From NCBI GenBank assembly GCA_013214275.1, contig JABSPP010000008.1, forward strand, positions 11,352 to 22,849: DNA of 11,498 nt, in the 5' to 3' direction. Below the pieces are notes generated by a model. That model was given only the letters and a program-made list of their open reading frames with translations, was not told the DNA's origin and ran no database searches. The stretch's first letter is position 1; every line of letters begins with the position of its first letter. This stretch comes from Flavobacteriaceae bacterium (GTDB lineage Bacteria; Bacteroidota; Bacteroidia; Flavobacteriales; Flavobacteriaceae). The position numbers were made by a program, and so were the translations under genes. Positions 1-5,217 of the stretch are shown piece after piece.

Positions 1-2
1 AT

Positions 3-1403
3 GCACCAGCCCTCCAATCTTTTGCACATGGCACCCACAAAGGAGATTGGTTGCTATTTGCTGGAAGGACCAACTCCAAGGATTCATTGGGCGGGCTTCA
101 TAAATTAAAGGCATCTTATACTACCTCTGCATCTTTTCCCAAGCAATCTTTCAATGAGTACATATTCGTTTACAATGTTGAAAAAGATACGCTCAATTCA
201 ATCTCTTATGACACGTTGCTACAAGTGGTCGAGAAAAACTTTCCTGAATATGATTCTATTTTAAAGGAAAATCGTTCAGTTTTTGTAAATACCAACAGTC
301 AGGTGGCCCAAGTAGGTGAATTTATGTATCTCGTAGGGGGATATGGCCCCCCAGATGCTAATTCAACCTCAAAGTATACCACATATAACCAGATTGCAAA
401 AATCCACGTACCATCGCTCATCAATCTGGTAAAAGGAAATGACACTGCTGTAGATAAAAACAAGTTATTTGCTTTTGGAAAGCATAAAAATTTAGTTGCC
501 ACAGGAGGAGAACTTCAGATTGTTGGCAATGCTGAAGACCCCAATTTTTATCTTGTAGGAGGACATAATTTTGGATACAGTTGTGTAGAAAATTGTGATG
601 CATTTCATCAAAAATATCAAGATGCGGTCTATAAATTTGGTATCAAGGAAGGAAAAGGAAATGAGCTAAAAATATCTCTTTCCCAGGTGATTTCTGATGT
701 GAGTTGCCCAGAATGTCTTGCGGCAGATAATATTTCCGTTATGAGAAGAAGAGATGGTCCCATTCTTCCACAATTGTTTAAGAACCCCTCGAGCTCAACC
801 ATTGAGCAAGGCTTTGGTTTTTTTGCAGGAGTTTTTACTCCAACAGATGGAGCATGGAACGATGCTGTTTATTTCCACCCTGGATTTTTAAATGCCGAAA
901 GCAAGTTATACACCATCGATAGTGCTTACAATCAAAAAAATTATAATGTGTATTCATGTCCTAATTTTGCGCTTTATGATCCTAAGGGAGAAACTGTTCA
1001 TTCGTTTCTGATGGGAGGCATTGGTGATGGACAGCTTGGATTCACCAATACTGCTACACACATAAAGACAAATATTACGGATATGAAAAGTACAAGAGCA
1101 TTGATCAAACCAGACAATTTATTCAATAAAAACAAAGTAAATAAACCTATCTTCCATGGGACTGAAGCCATTTTCTTTGGGGGTGATGCTTTAGCTAAAG
1201 CTTATGTTGTTAAGATTGTTAAGAAAGACACGGTAGAAATAGAAACAGAATTGTTTGATATGTCTAAGTTTGGAGATGGAGATGTATTTGTAGGATACAT
1301 TTACGGGGGCATTGAATCGTATGAATCAAATCCAGGAACCTACGGAAATAAAAAATCCATGGCTTCAAAAAAAATATTTAAAGTGACATTGAAAAAGAAG
1401 TAA
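3..1403 (+). CDS. Kelch-like beta-propeller protein, 5' end missing
   Basis: The reading frame is open from base 3, so the gene starts before the window. A TTG at 51 is only an internal codon. The residues before it (QSFAHGTHKGDW, then LLFAGRTNS) look like the first blade of a propeller. Blade-like hydrophobic-GG motifs recur: LFAGR, YLVGGYGPP, YLVGGHNFGY, GFFAGVF, FLMGGIGDG and FFGGDA, spaced by tens of residues, as in Kelch/galactose-oxidase-type propellers. About 467 residues are visible. It ends in a lysine-rich tail with no obvious type IX secretion sorting domain. Function and location are unknown. A secreted or periplasmic site is a guess, because any signal peptide lies outside the window. 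The gene converges on ctaA and ends just before a hairpin terminator. I am sure it is a gene and only moderately sure of the fold. Confidence 0.8.
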   Translation, partial: APALQSFAHGTHKGDWLLFAGRTNSKDSLGGLHKLKASYTTSASFPKQSFNEYIFVYNVEKDTLNSISYDTLLQVVEKNFPEYDSILKENRSVFVNTNSQVAQVGEFMYLVGGYGPPDANSTSKYTTYNQIAKIHVPSLINLVKGNDTAVDKNKLFAFGKHKNLVATGGELQIVGNAEDPNFYLVGGHNFGYSCVENCDAFHQKYQDAVYKFGIKEGKGNELKISLSQVISDVSCPECLAADNISVMRRRDGPILPQLFKNPSSSTIEQGFGFFAGVFTPTDGAWNDAVYFHPGFLNAESKLYTIDSAYNQKNYNVYSCPNFALYDPKGETVHSFLMGGIGDGQLGFTNTATHIKTNITDMKSTRALIKPDNLFNKNKVNKPIFHGTEAIFFGGDALAKAYVVKIVKKDTVEIETELFDMSKFGDGDVFVGYIYGGIESYESNPGTYGNKKSMASKKIFKVTLKKK

Positions 1404-1419
1404 ATAATTTATAGTTCTT

Positions 1420-1466
1420 GTGGCAAAGCTTAAGAATCTACTAACGATAGCTTTGCCACTTTTCTA
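1420..1466. terminator. Hairpin terminator between convergent genes
   Basis: A perfect 11-bp inverted repeat, GTGGCAAAGCT at 1420-1430 and AGCTTTGCCAC at 1449-1459, is followed on the plus strand by TTTTCT. It lies 16 bp after the stop codon of the Kelch-like gene, so it is well placed to end that transcript. Its right arm is made of the last codons of ctaA (Val-Ala-Lys-Leu). On the minus strand no strong U-run follows, so it is mainly a plus-strand terminator and at best weakly bidirectional. Confidence 0.65.
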
Positions 1467-2467
1467 CTCTGTAACAATAAATAAAATTGTATCCCAAATA
1501 GTAATGCACCAGATATTAGGTGAATTGCCTGAGTTCCGATAGGAAATTCTACATAGTACATTAAAATTCCTGTAATGGTCTCCATAAAGAGTAATACGAG
1601 GATCCAACGAATTAATTGATATCCTAAATTATTTATTCGATCTAGATAAAACATCCCTAAATTCACCAAAATAATAGCAATGGTAAAAGATCGGTGAAAA
1701 TAAAATTTCCAGCTAGGATCCATCAAACTGTATTGTTTGTTTCCAAATCCGTGGAGCTTTACCTGCTCATCAACAAATTGACGTACCTGAGTTCCCATAG
1801 CAATCTGAACCAATGAAAAAATTACAGATACAATTAGTAATTTATAGAATAATGAATGATACCTGTAGGTTAACTTTCTTTCTGTAACTGTAAACAGTAA
1901 TCGAAGGATAATGCCTATAATAACTAATCCTACTAACATGTGGATGGTAATCATTGTGGGCTTTAAATTGGTATCTACTACAATTTTTCCTAAGACAGCC
2001 TCGACCAACATCAAGAAAAACGCTATAGAAGACAATGGTAAATACCATTTGTTCTGCTTCCTATTTAAGTATGCTCCATACAAAAGAAAAAAAAAGATAA
2101 ACCCCGAAACTACCGTCACTAATCGATTAATATATTCCGTCCATGTATGAAATTTGTTAAACTTGGCGTAGTCGTGTTTAGTGTACTTTTTCCAGTTATT
2201 AGAATCGAATTTCTGACCTGTCTCAAGATGCTGTTCTGCAACATACAAGACCTCGTCTTTAACGATAATCATTCCCTCATTAAAAGAAGTATTTGGTTTC
2301 CAAGTGATCTGTTCCTCAGAAGTAGGTGGAATTAGATATCCAAAACACTTTGGCCAATCGGGGCAACCCATTCCAGAACCTGTCATTCGCACGAAAGAAC
2401 CTGCCAAAAAGATTAAATACAAACTTGCAAGAGTCACTTTGACAATTAGTGGAAACCGATCTTTCAC
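1430..2467 (-). CDS. ctaA: Heme A synthase (CtaA/COX15 family)
   Basis: An integral membrane protein that oxidises the C8 methyl group of heme O to make heme A, the cofactor of aa3/caa3-type cytochrome oxidases. The family signature is clear. TM1 is followed by MTGSGMGCPDWPKC with a cysteine pair (Cys35, Cys41). Four candidate heme-ligand histidines stand at 107 (KFHTW), 176 (TIHML), 258 (YFHRS) and 316 (AIHLI), and TEYINR carries the conserved Glu111. About eight hydrophobic helices are visible. Between TM1 and TM2 there is a long polar insert (about residues 48-105), which I believe is common in Bacteroidota homologues. Length 345 aa is normal. The start is GTG, chosen because it leaves a complete TM1 and lies just downstream of the leader shared with the small lipoprotein at 4150-4362. 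No cytochrome oxidase genes are in the window. Confidence 0.93.
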   Translation of the reverse strand: MKDRFPLIVKVTLASLYLIFLAGSFVRMTGSGMGCPDWPKCFGYLIPPTSEEQITWKPNTSFNEGMIIVKDEVLYVAEQHLETGQKFDSNNWKKYTKHDYAKFNKFHTWTEYINRLVTVVSGFIFFFLLYGAYLNRKQNKWYLPLSSIAFFLMLVEAVLGKIVVDTNLKPTMITIHMLVGLVIIGIILRLLFTVTERKLTYRYHSLFYKLLIVSVIFSLVQIAMGTQVRQFVDEQVKLHGFGNKQYSLMDPSWKFYFHRSFTIAIILVNLGMFYLDRINNLGYQLIRWILVLLFMETITGILMYYVEFPIGTQAIHLISGALLFGIQFYLLLQSRKVAKLSLVDS

Positions 2468-2471
2468 AGGC

Positions 2472-2503
2472 TTAAATTTATAGTAACTAGTTGGTAAATA
2501 AAT
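2472..2503 (-). promoter_or_regulatory. Leader element of ctaA, shared with the 4150-4362 gene
   Basis: Read on the minus strand, this stretch has TTACCAA, then TAGTTA, then TATAAATTTAA, ending 4 nt before the GTG start of ctaA. It matches 4367-4398 without gaps: 27 of 30 positions for 2472-2501, and 28 of 32 for the full stretch. The distance to the start codon is also identical. It may combine promoter and translation-initiation signals or hold a regulator site. No standard Bacteroidota TAnnTTTG box is obvious within it. Confidence 0.5.
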
Positions 2504-2648
2504 GTTTAAATTTGCTGTAACATTAACCTCTTAGACCCATCCTTGTGTGAGGATTTCATTTCTTCGATGATTGTGTAAAGATAGCTCAAAAATCACGTTA
2601 AAAAGCTTCCAATTCTCAAAGTCCTTTCTTTATAATGAGTTCAAATTG

Positions 2649-3002
2649 TTACTTTTTTACAGGATATTTTACCTCTGTAGCAACATACGAATCTCCACCT
2701 GCAATACCATTGATGAAAGTAATTAGATCCTCAGAAGAAGTTTTTGTTCTATCAAATTCAACCTCAGCTATACTATCTGTAAAGACCACTTTAGCAGAAG
2801 CGACGCCCTCCTTTTTTGATAATTTAGACTCGATGGTCTTGGCACACCCAATCTCACATGTCATGCCAGAAATATGGATGGAAACAGACTCATTAGCCAT
2901 GGCAACAACCTCTTTTTTATCATTGATAACTTCTTCTTTTTTACAGGAGGAAAAAGAACATATGAACAATAAAACCAGTACATATATAGGTCGTGTATTC
3001 AT
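2649..3002 (-). CDS. Heavy-metal-associated (HMA) domain lipoprotein
   Basis: A 117-aa protein with a lipoprotein signal peptide: a hydrophobic stretch at residues 6-17, then SFSSC with Cys20 as the probable lipidated residue. A charged linker follows, then one HMA-type ferredoxin-like domain (about 38-112). The metal site reads GMTCEIGC, with Cys49 and Cys53 separated by three residues instead of the usual two of GMTCxxC. I recognise this variant from Bacteroidota proteins. It probably binds copper or another soft metal in the periplasm. It is transcribed in the same direction as ctaA, about 180 bp upstream of it. A link to cytochrome oxidase copper supply is only an inference. The ATG start leaves a full signal peptide. 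Confidence 0.82.
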   Translation of the reverse strand: MNTRPIYVLVLLFICSFSSCKKEEVINDKKEVVAMANESVSIHISGMTCEIGCAKTIESKLSKKEGVASAKVVFTDSIAEVEFDRTKTSSEDLITFINGIAGGDSYVATEVKYPVKK

Positions 3003-3016
3003 GATTATTTTTTATA

Positions 3017-3025
3017 GGGTTACCC
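3017..3025. promoter_or_regulatory. Palindrome GGGTTACCC upstream of the HMA gene
   Basis: A 9-bp palindrome with a single central base, GGGT-T-ACCC, ends 14 bp from the HMA start codon. Its reverse complement, GGGTAACCC, occurs at 3154-3162, and the match extends by one further base (GGGTTACCCA / TGGGTAACCC). Two such GC-rich sites in an AT-rich gap suggest an operator pair or the ends of a small repeat. No regulator is known from the sequence. Confidence 0.35.
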
Positions 3026-3153
3026 ATTTAGTTCCCAAAGTATTGAAAATGAGATGTAAATTTGATTTTCAAAATTCAGTTAGTTTTTACTCTCTAAGTC
3101 AGCATTTACAATATTTAAGGTCAAAATTATTGATCAATCTATGAGACTTAACT

Positions 3154-3162
3154 GGGTAACCC
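3154..3162. promoter_or_regulatory. Palindrome GGGTAACCC, second copy
   Basis: This is the inverted partner of the site at 3017-3025, about 130 bp away in the gap shared by the divergent HMA and EamA genes. It lies about 110 bp upstream of the EamA start. The two sites could serve one regulator acting on both genes, or loop the DNA. Function is inferred only from the palindrome and placement. Confidence 0.3.
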
Positions 3163-3204
3163 AAATTTTTTATAATAATTTAATTGTGCAAATTTATGTA
3201 ATAA

Positions 3205-3237
3205 TTGAAAGTCATAGGGATAATTGTTAGACTTTTG
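3205..3237 (+). promoter_or_regulatory. Weak candidate promoter of the EamA transporter
   Basis: A TTG at 3205-3207 is followed after 20 bp by TAGACTTTTG at 3228-3237. This resembles the Bacteroidota -33 TTG and -7 TAnnTTTG pair, but the -7 box has one extra base. It lies 38 bp upstream of the ATG at 3275, a sensible place. The match is imperfect, so confidence is low. Confidence 0.25.
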
Positions 3238-3274
3238 TCAAGATAAAAAATATCCGATAAGTTAAACTTCCAAG

Positions 3275-4147
3275 ATGAACCAACTGCACAGAAAATGGCT
3301 TTACCTTTCAATATTGGCTGTTGTTTGGGGAAGTTCATTTATTCTCATCAAAAAGGCATTAATTGGATTAACTCCTATTCAAATTGGGGCACTACGAATG
3401 ATCCTTACAGCGATCTTTTTGTTATTAATAGGTTTTAAGAAAATTCAACTTATCCAAAGAAAGCATTGGAAATATATCTTTTATACAGCTCTGTTAGGAA
3501 CATTTTTCCCTTCCTTTCTTTTTGCTTTTGCTATCACAGAGATAGATAGTTCTATCTCTGCAATTTTAAATTCACTAACCCCTTTTAACGCATATATTAT
3601 TGGGGCAACTATATTTGGATTTTCGTTTAAAAAGAACCAATTGATTGGAGTTTTGGTTGGCTTAGTAGGAACAATCATTCTAATTTTAAAAGGAATAAAC
3701 CTAAACCCAGATCAGAATTATTGGTATGCGATTCTTGTTGTGATATCTTCGGTTGGATACGCCTTTAATGCGAATATTATAAAAAAATACCTACAAGACC
3801 TTAGTGCGTTAGCCATAACCACAGGAAATTTTCTGTTGTTGATCATTCCGGCGATGATTGTCCTATTTTTTAGTGACTTTCACACCAATTTTCAATGGGA
3901 TAAAACCTCAATATCAGCTCTGAGTTATGTTGCTGTTCTTTCCATCGTAGGTACTGGAATTGCCAAGGTAGTCTTCAATAGATTGATACAAATTTCAACC
4001 CCAGTCTTTTCCACATCAGTAACATACCTAATTCCTATTGTTGCTGTGACGTGGGGCATTATAGACGGAGAACAACTTAGTAATCTTCAATTACTGGCTG
4101 GCGCTATTATCCTCCTTGGGGTTTATTTAGTAAACAAAGCTAAATAG
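3275..4147 (+). CDS. DMT-superfamily transporter, EamA family
   Basis: A 290-aa inner-membrane permease with about ten hydrophobic helices arranged as two EamA repeats (about residues 8-138 and 150-287). The N-terminus has the family-typical LAVVWGSSFILIKKAL, with WGSSF in the first helix. The second repeat ends in LAGAIILLGVYLVN, also typical. Members export or import small metabolites such as amino acids and purines, but the substrate cannot be predicted from the sequence. It starts with ATG and is divergent from the HMA gene. It converges on the small lipoprotein gene with only 2 bp between the stop codons. A perfect 10-bp inverted repeat (3537-3546/3551-3560) lies inside the coding sequence. 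Confidence 0.9.
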   Translation: MNQLHRKWLYLSILAVVWGSSFILIKKALIGLTPIQIGALRMILTAIFLLLIGFKKIQLIQRKHWKYIFYTALLGTFFPSFLFAFAITEIDSSISAILNSLTPFNAYIIGATIFGFSFKKNQLIGVLVGLVGTIILILKGINLNPDQNYWYAILVVISSVGYAFNANIIKKYLQDLSALAITTGNFLLLIIPAMIVLFFSDFHTNFQWDKTSISALSYVAVLSIVGTGIAKVVFNRLIQISTPVFSTSVTYLIPIVAVTWGIIDGEQLSNLQLLAGAIILLGVYLVNKAK

Positions 4148-4149
4148 CA

Positions 4150-4362
4150 TTAAATTTTTACCAGCACAAAACCTCTTGCAGTTTTTCTGTAGTAATTGCC
4201 ACCCCATGTGTAGTAACGTTTCTTTTTAATGACAACCACACGATGCTTTCTGGGAGCTTTTTTTACTACCACCACATTTCCTCGATTTCTCTCAACAACC
4301 CTCACGGAACAGGATTGCATAATAAGAGAACCCAATAATACAACAAAAATTATTTTTTTCAT
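4150..4362 (-). CDS. Small basic putative lipoprotein
   Basis: A 70-aa protein. MKK is followed by a hydrophobic stretch and LIMQSC, giving Cys18 as the likely lipidation site. The mature part is short and very basic: runs of valine alternate with Lys/Arg (VVVVKKAPRKHRVVVIKKK), then an aromatic patch YYTWGGNYYRK. This YxWGxxYY style occurs in small Bacteroidota envelope proteins, but I recognise no function. The signal peptide, the good start and a leader shared with ctaA argue that it is real. The basic mature part might contact an anionic surface such as LPS or peptidoglycan, which is a guess. Confidence 0.7.
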   Translation of the reverse strand: MKKIIFVVLLGSLIMQSCSVRVVERNRGNVVVVKKAPRKHRVVVIKKKRYYTWGGNYYRKTARGFVLVKI

Positions 4363-4693
4363 CTGTTTAAATTTATACTAACTATTTGGTAATTAATTAT
4401 TTTCTTTTATTTAGGCATTGATCTTTATGTAACTAATCCGTCTATCAGAGTTTCATATGATTTAAAAATTAATGAAGGATATTTCATATCTTTTTGCACA
4501 ATATGACAATAAGACTACTCTAGGGAAAGAAAGTTTATTAGGCAGTATTATTTTTCTGACAGATCGGGATCACTATTATTGGAAACCCACATCAGACAAC
4601 CCTAAAAATAGTTCTTGTTTATCTCAAGATAAGAGACTTCAAGGCTACAAAAGTTTTTTTGTATCTTTTAACCTGAATTTTAATCGATTTATC
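4363..4693. other. Intergenic region upstream of iorA
   Basis: This 331-bp divergent gap holds the small lipoprotein leader at its left end and presumably the iorA promoter. The iorA frame stays open back to an ATG at 4472, which would add 74 residues. Those residues look like nothing in the family and have no signal peptide, so I treat them as noncoding. I see no convincing -33/-7 pair. TATCTTTT occurs near 4488 and near 4661 as a weak -7-like box. Confidence 0.5.
4367..4398 (-). promoter_or_regulatory. Leader element of the small lipoprotein, shared with ctaA
   Basis: Ungapped partner of 2472-2503, and like it ending 4 nt before the start codon. On the minus strand it contains TTACCAA, TAGTTA and TATAAATTTAA. 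The differences from the ctaA copy are mostly single positions inside the conserved blocks. The exact conservation of spacing suggests a functional promoter or translation signal, not chance AT-richness. Confidence 0.5.
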
Positions 4694-5152
4694 ATGCCTG
4701 AATACACACTAAAAGTCAATGGGAAATCAGTTACAGTAGATGTAGATGCTGACACTCCTTTACTATGGGTTCTAAGAGATGAGCTCAATATGGTTGGAAC
4801 CAAATTTGGATGTGGAATTGCACAATGTGGAGCCTGTACAGTTCATTTAGATCACAATGCAATTCGAAGTTGTTCATTGCCAATATCCATAGCTCAAGAC
4901 AGAGATATCACAACAATAGAAGGGCTTTCAGAAGATGGGTCTCATCCAGTTCAAGAAGCGTGGAAAGAGATTGGTGTGCCTCAGTGTGGATACTGTCAAT
5001 CAGGACAGATAATGACGGCATCTGCTTTTCTAAAACAAAACCCAAATCCAAGCAGAAAGGAAATTCGGGAGGCCATGCATTCCAATATTTGTAGATGTGC
5101 ATCCTATAATAGAATAGAAAAAGCAGTAGCATTGGCTGCGAAGAATTTATAA
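4694..5152 (+). CDS. iorA: Isoquinoline 1-oxidoreductase-type [2Fe-2S] subunit
   Basis: The small electron-transfer subunit of a two-subunit molybdenum hydroxylase. It passes electrons from the Mo site in IorB through two [2Fe-2S] clusters. The plant-type cluster is held by Cys40, Cys45, Cys48 and Cys60 in GCGIAQCGACTVHLD and RSC. The second cluster uses Cys98, Cys101, Cys133 and Cys135 in QCGYCQSGQ and CRC. Gln97 next to Cys98 is the residue that normally contacts the pterin cofactor. I chose ATG 4694 (MPEYTLKVNGK), giving 152 aa, the usual family length. The open frame upstream to 4472 has no family similarity. No flavin subunit is present, so the electron acceptor is probably a cytochrome or other carrier encoded elsewhere. 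iorB follows after a short gap, so the two are probably co-transcribed. Confidence 0.9.
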   Translation: MPEYTLKVNGKSVTVDVDADTPLLWVLRDELNMVGTKFGCGIAQCGACTVHLDHNAIRSCSLPISIAQDRDITTIEGLSEDGSHPVQEAWKEIGVPQCGYCQSGQIMTASAFLKQNPNPSRKEIREAMHSNICRCASYNRIEKAVALAAKNL

Positions 5153-5172
5153 AGAACAAACTCAAAGTAACC

Positions 5173-5217
5173 ATGAAACCTCAAAAAAAATCAATATAAC
5201 TCAGTAGAAGGAATTTT
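5173..5217 (+). pseudogene. Interrupted Tat signal peptide start of iorB
   Basis: ATG 5173 lies 20 bp after the iorA stop and is in frame with iorB. It encodes MKPQKKSI, then TAA at 5197-5199, then LSRRNF directly followed by the TTG at 5218. LSRRNFLRTSV, with the hydrophobic stretch after it, is a standard twin-arginine signal, so this is the expected native N-terminus of IorB with a stop at codon 9. One base change (for example CAA to TAA) would explain it. A one-base change in the A8 run (5183-5190) would not, because it would take the ATG out of the iorB frame. There is no start codon between the stop and TTG 5218. Confidence 0.75.

Noticed and set aside
51..53. TTG 51 as the start of the Kelch-like gene
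   Set aside because: The frame is open to the window edge, and the residues before the TTG continue a blade-like motif, so this is an internal codon of a gene that starts outside the window.
2537..2553. Small inverted repeat ATCCT/AGGAT between the HMA gene and ctaA as an HMA terminator
   Set aside because: The stem is only 5 bp and no U-run follows on the minus strand, so it is not distinguishable from chance.
2635..3144. A 169-codon open frame on the plus strand across the HMA lipoprotein gene
   Set aside because: It is antisense to a clear HMA-domain gene with a lipoprotein signal, and its own translation resembles nothing.
3537..3560. Perfect 10-bp inverted repeat inside the EamA transporter gene (CAGAGATAGA / TCTATCTCTG)
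   Set aside because: It lies inside a well-conserved coding region and contains simple GATA-type repetition. There is no T-run or other sign of a terminator or regulatory site.
4472..4693. A 74-codon upstream extension of iorA beginning with ATG 4472
   Set aside because: It is in frame but has no similarity to the family and no signal peptide. The IorA family begins at MPEYTLKVNGK, and 152 aa is the normal length.
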